From the NCBI GenBank assembly GCA_001557505.1, contig LSAX01000012.1, positions 1,302,001 through 1,366,000 of the forward strand: 64,000 nucleotides of DNA, written 5' to 3'. This DNA comes from Reticulascus tulasneorum (Eukaryota; Ascomycota; Sordariomycetes; Glomerellales; Reticulascaceae). The position numbers and the translations under genes were made by a program. The notes below the pieces were generated by a model. The model was not told the origin of the DNA, did not search any database, and was given only the letters and a program-made list of their open reading frames with translations. Positions 11,189 through 22,584 of this stretch are shown piece after piece. Position 1 is the stretch's first letter. The number at the start of each line of letters is the position of its first letter.

Positions 11189-12938
11189 TTTGTTTCGCAT
11201 TTGGGCACTAGCATTCTCGCAGCTCTTTCTTCAGCCTGAGTCAACTAATCTGGCATCATGGGTCAAGGCGTTTTCTGGGTTTATCTTCGGGTCTCTTGGG
11301 CCAACAACGCCTGTTGTTGCGTACGGGAGCCAATTGGGGAAAGGGGTTTCTTGATTCATGTCGAAATCAAGCCTAAAAATCGCCTAAAAGCCTTCCTCAA
11401 CCATTCCACAGTAGAGCGGCCAGCGGTATATTAGCATACATCTTTCGGTGTCTCGTGCGGGGAAGTCGAGTGGAACTTTTTCGAGCTACGGTTATGGTTT
11501 TGTCTTTCAGGTTCAGATACCGGCAGCAACTTTTTGCAAATAAGTGCCTGGAATTTTTCTCATCATCGTGGGCTTTGTGTTCCGTCCACCGATCCTCACA
11601 TCTTTAACGGCTCATGTTTCGTCCACGGTAGTCATCTACTCTCTGGGCTTGCCGATGTGGTTCTCTCAGGGCGGCACTCGCTAGCCTATTGGAATTCCAG
11701 AGCCCATGTATCGGTTTACATTGATATCCGGTGTGTCTGAGCGTGGGCGAAGGAGCATTGACTACACGCGCATACGACTTGTGGACGCCAAGCATGGACA
11801 AATTAGTGTTTGGAGGGGCGGCCCAACGTACTTTGTTAAGCCACCAAAAGGGGATTGAAGGTTAAAGGCGGCGGAGCTCTGGGGCGAGAGGTATCGTGGA
11901 GGAATAGGACGGAGGGGAGCATCTGTATTTATTAGAGCTACGGGATCCTGGGTGATATCTTCCTAGCTGTCTCTGTTTAACCATGGGTCCTTGTCAGATT
12001 ACAATGGCGTCGAATGGTACTGGTTTACGATGTTCAATCAAGCTTTTCCTATCTCGTTTCAATGATACTACGGTGCCAAAGCCTCAAGTTAGTCGTGGTT
12101 TAATACTGATTCCCAGTTCAGTTCTTCAATCACCCCTCGTCTCGGGTGTTGAGAGTGTCGATCAGAGGGCTCTCATAGCTCCAATAGTTCTAGCTCATCT
12201 CTAACCCATCGAGAGATTACACCTCCTAATAAAGTACGCCTACAACAACAGTATTTTGAACTTGAGAGACTTGACTTGGAAGGCTGGCGAGCCAATTTTA
12301 CGAGCTAATACAGGTCAAAATTGGAGCAATAGGAACTCAGGCAAGTGGAGCTGACGTCCCACCCCTAAGCGATCGGTCCTGCGCCGGCGCCCCGGGCCGG
12401 TCCGTCGGCGGTCGCCAAACACCTTCCTCTCCTAGCACACTCCGCTTCCAGGGCCCGGTTGAACGCCGTGTTGATGACCGGAGGAGTGGCGGAGATGAAA
12501 TGTGCATAAGTAAGTAGGCAGGGAATACCCCGATGCTCACTCCAAATGGGGGACAGTGGGGATGAGCTTCTACAACTGGGATGGCACAACTGGAGCCATG
12601 TGGTGTTATCATGCGTAGTTTTTGCGCTGAGTTGATTCTTATTCAACTAAATACGAATAGGTATCAACTGCCGCCCATTGCGACATTCTACTCGAGTCTA
12701 AAATTCCTATCGATGTATAATCCACCGCGACAACTCCAGGCCATTAAGTCGTGTTCGCGTATCCAAGTTGTGGCCCTTCCAATGCCGGGATATCGGCAAC
12801 ATCATGTACGGCTCCATGCCAAATCTGAAATTATGTGCGGCACCAAAAAATGTATGAACATACATGAAGACGAAATCCAGACTTCCGGCGCAGGCAAAAG
12901 TTTATCGTTTGCCGATTTGCCGATCCTAGATGGTGTTG
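11189..12938. other. Intergenic region between convergent genes
   Basis: This 1.75 kb holds the 3' ends of the convergent SomA-like and GH16 genes. Short open frames at 11534-11740, 11983-12204 and 12581-12949 have no recognisable composition or motif. No repeat or RNA gene seen. Confidence 0.45.
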
Positions 12939-13289
12939 TCATATGGTGACCTGTGCATTTGGGTTGAGGTCTGCCAGTAGCACCAGTGCCGCGGCACCAG
13001 CCAATATTATCGCAAAATAGCTACTCGTTTGTTTTCTTGTAGAGTCGCTCGATACAAGAGCAATATTCATACCGTCTTCCTGACTATTCGGTTCATCGGT
13101 GGGCTGCGCCGGAGAGGGAGGGGCCGCAGTAGGGGCCGCCAGGACTGGAGGTGTAGGCGTGGGTGGAGGTGGAGGTGAAGTTGAAGGCGAAGGTGGTGGT
13201 GTGATTGGGTCCTGGGAGGTGAGAGGCTGCGGCGATGAAGGAGAGGGGGTGGAGGGTTGATGAGCCGGTTCGTCAGGAAGGTCTGAGCT
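12939..13289 (-). other. In-frame open extension behind the GH16 stop (Pro-rich linker and hydrophobic tail)
   Basis: Directly after the GH16 TGA at 13292-13290 the same frame stays open for 116 codons to TGA at 12941-12939. It reads as about 65 residues of Pro/Ser/Thr-rich linker (SPSTSPPPPPTPTPP is part), a polar stretch, and a hydrophobic segment YFAIILAGAAALVLL close to the C-terminus. That is the shape of a wall-spanning stalk with a membrane or GPI-type anchor signal, and it is unlikely to be chance. Three readings are possible: stop-codon readthrough, optional splicing of an 81-nt intron 13307-13227 (GTGTAC donor, CTGAC branch, pyrimidine tract, GCAG acceptor) that removes the stop in frame, or a recent nonsense mutation in an anchored enzyme. 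Confidence 0.6.
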
Positions 13290-14191
13290 TCATAATGATT
13301 CGTACACGGAGACATATTGCAACTCCATCATGCTGCCGTATCCGTCTTGCGTGCCGGCACTTGGTGGTCCTGGGAAAGAACCTCCCTAGGAATAGTTAGC
13401 TCTCATTCGGCAAACAGCTGGAGGATGTAGAATCAACGTACAACTGCCACGTTGAGAATCACATAGTATGGCGAATGTGCGAGGGTCGCCCAAACACCCT
13501 CGTCTCCAATGGCATCACCTGTCAAGGTGTGGAATGGTGTACCATCACGCATCCATGTAATCGTTTCGGTGCGCCAGTTGTTGGAAGTACGGTCCCAAAG
13601 CAGCGACCAGGTGTGCCATCCATTGTCAGGAATGGTAGTAGTTGACGGGCGGCCGCTAGGCTCATTGCATATGCCGCCGGAGGGTTGTTGGCAGTGAACA
13701 GTGCCGAAGCCGACCATCTCGCCATTCCTCTGCTCGAAGATATCAAGCTCTCCGCACCTTGGCCACTCCGTGCCCTGCCGAACCGCATCTCCCATCATCC
13801 AGAACGCAGGCCAGATGCCTTGCTTGTTCGGGCTGTCGCCCAGTCTTATGCTAGCTTGAACCATCATCCTCCTTCCCGGCTGTGGTGTCCAGGAGGATTT
13901 TGTTTCAATGCGGCCGGAGGTCCACAGCCCTGAAGGAGACCTGCGAGGAACCAGTTGGAACGATTCCCCGCCTGAAATCTGCAGGTTCTGGCTGGATTCG
14001 GTGTATGTCTGAATTTCGTTGTTGGTATTAATAGCTAGAGCTATGTTCCAAACAGCAGGATTTGGCCGGCTGCCAGAACCTCCTGCGAAGGTCTCCTGCC
14101 AGATGATCTTCATGCCTCCCACATTGGGGCTAACAATGGCCTTGACGAGGGGAAGAGCTAAGGCGAGCAGGGTTCCCTGGTTGGCACGCAT
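13290..14191 (-). CDS. Secreted glycoside hydrolase family 16 (endo-1,3(4)-beta-glucanase-like)
   Basis: Two exons, 14191-13442 and 13385-13290, join in frame to 281 aa across a 56-nt intron (GTACGT donor, GCTAAC branch, CCTAG acceptor). Residues 1-20 form a signal peptide. The GH16 fold is visible throughout: WTSGRIETKSSW, IWPAFWMMGD, then the catalytic motif GELDIFEQRNG, whose E148, D150 and E153 fit nucleophile, helper and acid/base. NGWHTWSLLWDR, a later beta-strand, and the closing block GYGSMMELQYVSVYES follow. The family hydrolyses beta-1,3/1,4-glucans; the subfamily here is not certain. The first ATG in frame is 14191. The frame continues beyond the stop into a proline-rich, anchor-like tail, described separately. 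The gene is convergent with the SomA-like gene. Confidence 0.88.
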
Positions 14192-17100
14192 GTTGACGGT
14201 CGCTAAAATCAAGACAAATACTGAAAAGTGGTGTTCGCTTAAGGGGTGGAAGACAATATTCTTTCTGACGATTTATAACAGTAGCCTAGCTACAACATTC
14301 GAGAAGCGGTTGTGGAGGAGAGGAGCTACCTTGGGAATCTGGAGAAGAGAATGGAGGCAGCTAGATATAAATAAGCAGCTATGTCCGGCAAGGCAGCTGG
14401 GAAAAGAAACACCGGGGTGGAAGGAAATGACCGTGAGGAAAGAAACGCTTGTGAAAGATGGAGGCGGGAGAGAGACGGGAGGCTGTACTGAATATATAAG
14501 TACATGAAGGAATTAATGAGGCGGTTCGGCAATGGCCCACCACCCCGGAAAAGAAGAGACTTGGGCTGTTCACTAGAGCCATGTCCATTATTGGCAGGAT
14601 CAATAAGGGAGCAAGCAGCCCGGTGAGAGAGGCGAGAGAAGCAGAGCCATAGTAACAGCAGTGCTCGAGCCCTGGCAAGACAGTAATCATTTGTGTGGCA
14701 AGTGATGATTGGGAAATTGCCGTGGAGAGCAAGGGTGAAACGCCTAGGATCTTAGCAAGAAGATGGAAGATGAAGTCGAAGGTGGTGCCGATCCCACAGC
14801 CCCGACTCCTTGTTCCGGAACCAAGCTTGTCGTTGGGGAGCGGAGTATGCTCCGGATAGGTGAGGTTCAAGAAGGAGGCGTGGGAGGATGGCGGAAGAGG
14901 CTGTAGGTGCATGTAAGCGAGAGTTGACCATGCACAGTGGACGTGCTGCACTGTTGGGCCAGGGGGCTGTCCTCGGAGGGGGGCGAGGTTGATCTGCCTC
15001 AATCCCAGCAATCCCTGTCACGTCTGGACTTCCATCATGGCTGTATCTCCCCACCCCCCTCCCCCCGGAGGTAATGAGGTGATATGCAGACTGAAGATGG
15101 CATGGGGGTTGACCAAGGTAGATGCTGCCAAGGACGAGAACAACGGGAGATGCATATGAGGTGCTCATCTTTATCGCATGCCACCCCTTCATGGGCCGGT
15201 CAGGGTAAGAGATGGACACAGTTGAGATGTACCAATTGTGAAGACAGTCAAGCAGAAATCGCCATGTACCTGCGTGGTCGTGTGAAACGGGCCGGGAGAA
15301 TAGATTGGATAGGTACAGGGATGGATCGATCGACTGCTGTGCCTTGCTTTAGCCATTTCGAGGCTCGTTGGCACCTCAATTAAATAGCTCCAGCGCATGT
15401 GGAAAGCTCGTTATCGACGAGCTGCTGTTCCCCACAGAGTGGTAGTGTTCGCATGCTATGTACTGTATGTATTCAACCCCTCCCCCCCGCCCCCCTCCCT
15501 TCCTACATAGATCATATCTCTCGATAAGACGATGATGTTGGGCACGACTCGGGTAGTGTCGAGAATGATAGAAGAGCTCTTGTGAGTCCTCGACTATCAA
15601 TCTGCAAGGAAGACGACCTTCTGCCGTTTCGAACAGCAACAGAAGACAGCTGCCAGGCTGTGGATCTTGTAAGTGCCACATATGACAAGATAGAAACGTG
15701 TCGGCAGAGGACGAGTTTGGACATTAACTGCCATGCCAAGCGTCCTTAAAGATCCCAAGATAGAATATTGCAGTGCACTGTGGTGTTGCACGGGTGAGGG
15801 AACGGACTCCCGGAGCTTTAGTGCCACAGCAGCAGGCACACCACCCTCACACCTTCCCAGGAGCATGAGGATCGCCATTTGCCCCTGAGATTTGCCAGGG
15901 GAAAACGTGGGTTGGCTTGATGGCGCATCGGGGGTTAGACGGACTGCCGAGGGCTGAGACAAGGGGGGCCAGGCCAGGTTGGTGCATATAGACGAGGCTG
16001 ATGAGATACCTTAGATGGCTTGCTGAAAGGGGCCATGGAATGGGCAACATCTGTCGTTTTGGAACAGTTAAATCCTTGGCCCCTCGTTGCAGTGTTAGGT
16101 CTTCACTTTTCAATCACCGCCGTGTTCTTCCAATGCTTCTACGTGGAGAGGTGTCTTGTGAAACTTGCCCGGCGAACAGACCATGACTCTTTGTCTTCTT
16201 TTCTGTTTCCCGCAGGTTTGGCTTGGTCGGAGCTCCTTTCAACTTTTGTCGGCGATGTCGGGTTTCAAGCTGCGTCTTGAAAATAGGCTGACGACTAGAA
16301 CAAGTCTTGCATGGCTGTCAGGTAGATAGCCCAAATTGGCCAAGAGCAATGTGCGTCTTTTTCCTTGTTCCTTGTTGCGCTCATCATGGATTGTATGGGG
16401 CGCCTGCAGTCCGGCACTGCAAGACCATCCATACTGAAATGGGTGTCACGGCGTATGCGTTAATTACCAGATAGAAGATTTCCCAAGTCCATCCTGAACG
16501 AGGTACCTATCTATTTGTGCCTCGTTTGGTTGGTCTAGCCAACCAAAGCCAAGCTACCAAGCAAGTCGGGTATTAACGACCTATTTAATCCTTATCAATA
16601 AACGTGGCTAGGTGACACCATTCCCAGTTATCGGGATAGCTATCATATGCATCCCATATTGACCGGCCCCTCTCCAGCACCGCAACCATGCAGCAGTCTG
16701 CTGCCACGCAGTTATTTGCCAGAGATGAAATGCCACACACGAATCCGGTAGTTGTGCACTCACCTCTCTTCGGCCTGCTCAGAAGCCGTGGGAGAGGTGG
16801 AGACATCTACGAATTCTCGACTACCTCAGAAATGAAGATGTCTTGAGAGATAAAACAAAAACGAAAAGGAAAAAAAGGTCGGATGAACTCCCAGTCCATC
16901 TATTCATCCACCCACCCCCTCCCGAATGCAGGTACCTCGAGTTCCAACCGCACAGTACGGACGTGAAGAAAACCAACATAAAACAAAAGAAGAAGGAAAC
17001 CAATTTTTGCCACAATAGAGGCCGCCTGCCCGTCGTCTCTGGCATGGAAACATGAAACCAGATACCGGCTAACAGCAATGCAACCGTGCAGCATTTTCCT

Positions 17101-18953
17101 CATTCTCGGGCATGGCATTTGCCAAGTTGGTTCCCGTGCTCATTCATGTCCGGTGCGTGATTCTACGATTTCGAACAATAACGACCTGGCTCCGTGGTCA
17201 CGATCGATCGGGGAGTCCTTGGCGAAGATCATGTCGCCTGGCTGTGTAGAAGACACCCCCTGGAGAGAACAGGATTTCCGGCCACGAACCTAGCAGCCAA
17301 GGTGCAGGTCTGTCGATGATCAGACGTGGCCGGCACCCCTTTCCATTTCGATATTTATGCGCTACGAACACACACTCCAGTACCAACCCGGGCATCCAAT
17401 CCGTTTATCTCAGGTCCATCAAGTCTGGCCCAGCTCAGACTTTGTTCCGTCTGGTCATTTATGCGCTCTACGCTGATTCGCATATAATCGCCACCTATCA
17501 ACCAGTACCGGACTTGTTCCCTAGCAGTCCAGATCTCGGCCGTCTGGTGCTGTTCGGAGCCACATGGCGTCCAAGTGTGTCCAACCTTTGCAGCAAAACC
17601 GGTTTTGATCTCTAAGGGGTGTTGGGATGTTAGACTCTTCCGTTCCTGCAGGTGCTCGCAAATATCAAACGCACCAAGACGGTGTAAATGTCCGGGCCGG
17701 TATGGAAGAACCTCCTCCTTCCCCTGCTCTTCCTCTTCCGTATGTATCAAACAGCACTGGTGATCGTTGAGGAACTTAGTTCTCAAATCTGATGACCCTG
17801 ACAAGGTACATCCGTCATGACGGAGTAGTTTCGCAATTCTTGAGAGCGATTCTTCTTGTTCTCTCACTCAAATCTATGATACACAGCTCCACGGCTCATT
17901 TGCCCGGAATATTTCCATATTACACCTCAATCAAGCCGTCATGGCTGTCATCCGCCGGGGTCTGCCTCTACAGTAATATCAGTTTCCTGGGGTTACAGCT
18001 CCAGCTCCGCTCTCGCTGCTTTTCCTCAACACGGCCGGACCAGAGAGCGAGTTCGCCAGAACCACCTGTCACATTGCTAACCGTGCCGCCAGTGGGGTTT
18101 AATCAACAAACAGCAGGGCTTGTCCCGCGCCGTCCTCGCTTGGTCATGCAAACGAGCCATGACGTTGCCTAGAACAACTACTCGCGGGAGCATAGTTTGA
18201 CTGCCCAGCTCTACTTCACGTTAGCTTATTCAATGTTGTGTGTATCGCTTGGGTATTATTCACAGGATAGTTTGAACTAGGTCCGGTGATCTATGTCAAT
18301 TAACTATCTGTGCTTCCATCGGCCATCGCCAAGTTCCCGGATAAAGTAAGCTGAGTTGAATACAAAGACAGGCAGCTTCTCATGCCCTTGGCAGCATCAT
18401 ACAATCTCCTTTGGCCCAATGTCTCAGGAGACCCCTCGGGCTATTCCACTCGATCGTTGCCCATGGCACTGGGCCTCGACTGAAGGCTCCGCACGTTTCT
18501 ACGTCGTCCGATGGCATTCACGACTCGGACCTGTGCAGCACCCTGTCCCCTGTGTCATGCTCGAAGACTACCCGGAATTGCCTCTATAGCGTTTATGATG
18601 TGGTTTCAGGATATCTTTGAGGTGGCATGTGAGGTAGATGTGTGTGCTCTCGTTAAATTTTTTTACATGTCCAATGACGCCCCGTATGCAACCTAGCTCC
18701 TTACTTCAGGCTGCTAACCGCCGTAAGATGAGTTCATTCCCAAGGAAATGTCCGACTCAGTTCACGGCTGATGTTTTATCATATTGACGTTCATTTTGTT
18801 ATTGGTTCTTGTCCGAGATCATGCTTAATGTTGCCAGGGATATGCAAATATCAGGACAAGAGCATGGAGACTAATCCGATCAGATCAGACTACATAGGTA
18901 CCTTCTTCTGTGGGATATGTTGGTCGAGCGGCGCATGACAAACGTGAAGCCAT
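14192..18953. other. Gene-poor region, no gene recognised
   Basis: Almost 4.8 kb without a recognisable protein gene. The first ~1 kb should be the promoter of the GH16 gene; it contains CCGGGG (around 14410), which fits the CreA/Cre1 consensus SYGGRG, and C-rich runs near 15050 and 15480. Open frames such as 14379-15011 (-), 17355-17867 (-) and 17792-18172 (+) lack domains, codon character or splice continuity. Non-coding RNA genes cannot be excluded from sequence alone. Confidence 0.45.
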
Positions 18954-19809
18954 CTACGGTTGTACTACGGAGTTACCTGCTTGGTTTTCATTGCCAAATG
19001 CGTCCCCCAGTCTTTCTCCCAACTGTACGATCGTGTTCTCGTACACTCGTGCCACATCCATGTATAATCGATCATCATCCACATCCCACACCGAGCCAGC
19101 TGCTCCATCGTCCATACCACTCTCGGTTTCATTACCAGTCTCCGCTTCCTCCCCTTCCTCCGCCTCCGGCGCCCGACTTAGGACTTCCACAATCAATACC
19201 CGAGTTTGCTCTACCGAGCTTCTACACCTAACCATGTCGGTCGTCGTCATCCCGGCTCTCAACCCGTTTTCAAAGCCTGGGAGTGGTTCCTTCGTCTCGA
19301 TATCCTCGCCGCAGAGTAGACTAGAAAAGCAATGATCTAGTTTCCGAAGAACTGAAAAAGTAGCGACGGGAGATGGAGGGAACGACACTAGATATCTCGT
19401 AAACTCGCTGGCGATGTTCAGCAAGAACGGAATTTGTAGGGAGGCTGCGTATCAATTAGCAATTGCGCGCGGGACAGGACTCTGCGTTGAACCCACGGGT
19501 CCCAGAGAGCCAGATCACATCTATGACCGCATGCAGGTCTTTGCAGAGCTCGCTGAAGCTCTTGTATCCAATGACCTGGTCTCCCGGTGCCGGAATACCG
19601 AACTTCTTGACGTAGCGGCGAGAGACCAGCGCCAGCCTTTGGTCAACGAACCTGCGCACTGTGTCTTCTTTATTAGAGCCAGGCTGAAGGGACTTGGCTC
19701 TCGGGTGAGGAAGATAGGAATTTGACCGAGTTGACGTGGTGCTTGGGGCGGGTGATGGGAGCGTCTGCGAGGGAAAGAAGCCTCCGGATGCATGGGGTAT
19801 TTCAGCCAT
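18954..19809 (-). CDS. Conserved ascomycete protein of unknown function
   Basis: Two exons, 19809-19497 and 19444-18954, join in frame to 267 aa; the 52-nt intron has GTGGGT donor, GCTAAT branch and GCAG acceptor. Recognisable conserved blocks are KEDTVRRFVDQRLALVSRRY, DLHAVIDVIWLSGTPSLQIP (split by the intron), LLNIASEFTRYLVSFPPSP, LLRKLDHCFSSLLCGED, PLPGFENGLRAGMTTTDMVR and VEQTRVLIVEVL. I remember this set from many filamentous ascomycetes, where it is sometimes labelled as a meiotic recombination protein; I see no RecA-type ATPase motif that would support that label. The C-terminal part is acidic. No signal peptide or membrane segment. It starts 376 bp from the divergent Tom6-like gene. 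Confidence 0.8.
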
Positions 19810-20185
19810 TTTCTAAGTGTGATTCAATCAAGAGCTTCAGAAAAGATGGGATTATTGGCATGATCGGGACTATTCGACATGCATTGTTAGATCGTAAGAG
19901 GGCGGGACACTTGGAAAGCTTCTACACTGAAGGGGACGTCTTGGTCGTTGATAAGCTGGGTAGTGGGGTGAATAAGCTGGACGAAGTCGCGCCCTGCCCC
20001 GCAAATTACCACCAGCCACAAGCTTGGCTTTTTGTGTGGCTGAGGACATGGCTCTGACTTCTCCAGAGACGTCTTGGGGAAAATTTTGGGAGCTACGGAG
20101 CTAACCAGCTGCACATATCATCAACCACCGAATTTCGAAGCAATCTACAGATCCGACTCCAGCTCCCTATACACCATAAAGCACG
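19810..20185. promoter_or_regulatory. Shared divergent promoter (unknown conserved gene / Tom6-like)
   Basis: Both neighbouring genes start at the edges of this 376-bp gap and are read away from it, so it must hold both promoters. No canonical element is clear. Confidence 0.45.
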
Positions 20186-20433
20186 ATGCCTCCGAAGAGA
20201 ATCATGGTTGAAAGGGGAGGCCCTCCCCGCTCCAGAGCCCCAAAGGGCTACGTCGGCGCTACATATGACGCGATCACATCCCCAGAGAATGCGCCAGTTG
20301 TCCGTAGCATTGTTGTCTTTGGTGTAGGTTCAGGCTCGAGATACCATACGCTGGTAAACATCCACTGATAGTTTCGCAGGCCGCTGTCGCTTTCCTTGCG
20401 AGTCCATGGGGCGAATTCCTCCTTCCGCCGTGA
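20186..20433 (+). CDS. Tom6-like small subunit of the mitochondrial outer-membrane translocase
   Basis: Exons 20186-20323 and 20380-20433 join in frame to a 63-aa protein; the intron is 56 nt with donor GTAGGT and acceptor GCAG. The sequence runs from a basic N-terminus (MPPKRIMVERGGPPRSR) through APKGYVGATYDAITSPENAP to a hydrophobic C-terminal segment VVRSIVVFGAAVAFLASPW and ends in GEFLLPP. Size, the APKGY...SPENAxVVRS block, the single C-terminal membrane helix and the LLPP end fit the fungal Tom6 family, which stabilises the TOM core complex in protein import. Identification is from the family pattern, not from any catalytic residue. Without splicing the frame ends soon after the donor, so the gene is easily missed. 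Confidence 0.75.
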
Positions 20434-21030
20434 GTCTATATTCAAGGACTGCAGAATATGGCATTCTCTAATCAAGCAGCTAGTCAATAAATGTCCTGAT
20501 GGAACCATGCCATGAGCAATGTACGATCTTACTTGTCGCCGCGTGAAGCCGGCTGTATACTAGATGGATTAATGCTGTATTCTACGCTACAGGTGGACCG
20601 CATTATAGTTAGGCGTTTATCGAAGCATCGGCCTCGGTTGAATCAACATATCTCTACTTATTGCGTACCAAAACAGTGACGCTGCTGGTGTGATCTGTGT
20701 TGGTGGATCCATTATTTCTATGAATCGATGATGCTTGGGAAGAGCGCACAGCTGGATCGGTCTTGGGTCTGAACTACGTTTACTTGTCACACCATGACGA
20801 GGTCCTGATCTCTATTCTGATGCGCAGACAAACAGCAGACATGACCCTGCCAGATACTCTTTGTCTCCTTATTGGGCATCAGTGGGATTATCAAAAACAG
20901 TGTGCGGAGCGTGAAACTTTGGTTGTTTGTTTGCGGGACAGCTGAGCGTGTATTCAGCTACTCAGTTTCGGAACCCTTTGGTATCCATGACTACCGTACT
21001 ACCGCCGGGCTACGTTGTGTGGCCACGCTC
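20434..21030. other. Intergenic region between convergent genes
   Basis: About 600 bp separating the 3' ends of the Tom6-like and DUF1996/WSC genes. I see no gene, repeat or RNA in it. Confidence 0.45.
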
Positions 21031-22584
21031 TCAGAGCAGATCTGCGTTCTTGCAGGTGTCCTCTCCGCCGCATTTCTCATACAGCGAGATAGCGCCATAT
21101 CCACCACAGACCTGCTTGTCGTTACCAGAGCAAGCAAGCTCACATGTTCCCAGAATTCCTTTCTTGGGACTGCGGTCAGGGGCCACGGAGTTTCCACACC
21201 AGCACTCTCGCGCGTACTCCAAGCCAGCAAATTTATAGCCCTTGTCATCGCACCACTCTGCGCAGTATTCGATCGTCATGTTGTCATTAGAGATGTTCGC
21301 GCCATCGAGCGTGCGAGGCTTGCCCCATGGGTCACGACCGCAACCCAAATGCCGGAACTTCAGAGATCGAGTTAACTAAACATCGAATGTTAGCAATATT
21401 CAACACACTGGTGGCATGTACCAACATCGGTGAATGGCAGCTGAGGTCCTGATATCTCCGTTGGTGCACCGCAATCCTTGTGCGGCACGGCGTCGTCGGG
21501 GCCATATTGAACCGGGTTGCAGCCAGGGAGCGCGGGAAGGACACCAAGCACTTGTTCATCTACTTTGACGGGGACTTTGCAGCCTCTCATGATCTCATCG
21601 TCGAAGAACTGAAACACTCCACACTTCTCGAGTGAGCCTCCGCCATCGGTACATTGTGTAATAGCCGCTTGCAACGTAGCAACATCCCAGCCATTGACAA
21701 AGTCTCCATGGAGTCCATATCCAATAGAGTCACTTGCGAAGATATATCAGCTTAATTGTCCCCTTTGCGCTTGTTGCGAAACTTACCCGTTGGATAGGAC
21801 AAATGGTTGACCATTGCCGTGCCATTGGTCCTGAAACTTATTGGTTTGGAAAGTCACCTCGTAGAAGAGCGTGATGAACCGCTTTGGGTGGCTCCTGGGG
21901 CAGCTTCCATGATCCACGCCATCGGGGTAGGCTACATGGCTTCGGTGATCCGGGGAATCCAAGTTCACACCATCCCAACATGAAGGAAATGTGACTTGGA
22001 GCCGAAGACCATTAGGGCAGTTATGATCAGGAAACTCGTTCGTCTCTTCGCCCGGTACCCCAAGGCAGGCATATGAGATGGCCTTTTGCTCCAGACTATC
22101 GTGGAAACTGCGAAGCATCGGGTTTCCGGCAAGCATGCGAAAGTCTTTTGGGAATGCAATGAGTCCTTTCTCGAATTCGGGGTCGTTTGGATCGCTTCGT
22201 TGTCTAGTTTCTCATGTCAGTACCTTATTATCCGTAACACACAAGCTTGACTTACAAGTAGTAGACCAGCATGCCACCAGATTGCTCGACGCTAGTAAAT
22301 TCTCCACTGCCGCCTTGGTAGTAGAGATTGGGAATCCAGTAGTTGCTGAGGTCGGCAGTGACTTTGCAAGTAGAGCATGCAGAGGCACGGGCGCGGTCAT
22401 AGTCCATGGTGAAATCAAAGCCACTCCCACCCATAATGGTATGAGCATGGGCAGAAAGGACTCCGGGGTTGACGATGGGGTCAGCACGCTCCACGACGAC
22501 AGGTCGAGAGCAGGGTATGATAAAAAACGACGCTGCCTGCGTAGCTAGCAGAAGCCAAGCCACGTAAAGGATTGTTGGTGTCAT
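21031..22584 (-). CDS. Secreted DUF1996 + WSC domain protein
   Basis: Four exons, 22584-22256, 22203-21787, 21732-21426 and 21375-21031, join in frame to 465 aa. A signal peptide (about 1-18, LYVAWLLLATQAASFF) precedes a DUF1996 domain at roughly 25-340, with FFIIPCSRPVVVERADPIVNPG, SAHAHTIMGGSGF and the Cys-containing blocks FPSCWDGVNLDSPDHRSHVA and FFDDEIMRGCKVP. A WSC domain fills about 355-455 (LGCGRDPWGKPRTL, YCAEWCDDKGYKFAGLEY, ECWCGNS, CSGNDKQVCGGYGAISLY). WSC domains bind wall polysaccharides; DUF1996 has no assigned reaction to my knowledge. No transmembrane or GPI segment follows, so it is probably secreted. Intron 3 must use donor GTTGGT, because the better-looking GTACAT two bases on is out of phase with the WSC frame. 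Confidence 0.85.

Noticed and set aside
14379..15011. Minus-strand open frame of about 210 codons upstream of the GH16 gene
   Set aside because: Low-information Ser/Leu/Pro translation without motif; lies in the likely promoter of GH16.
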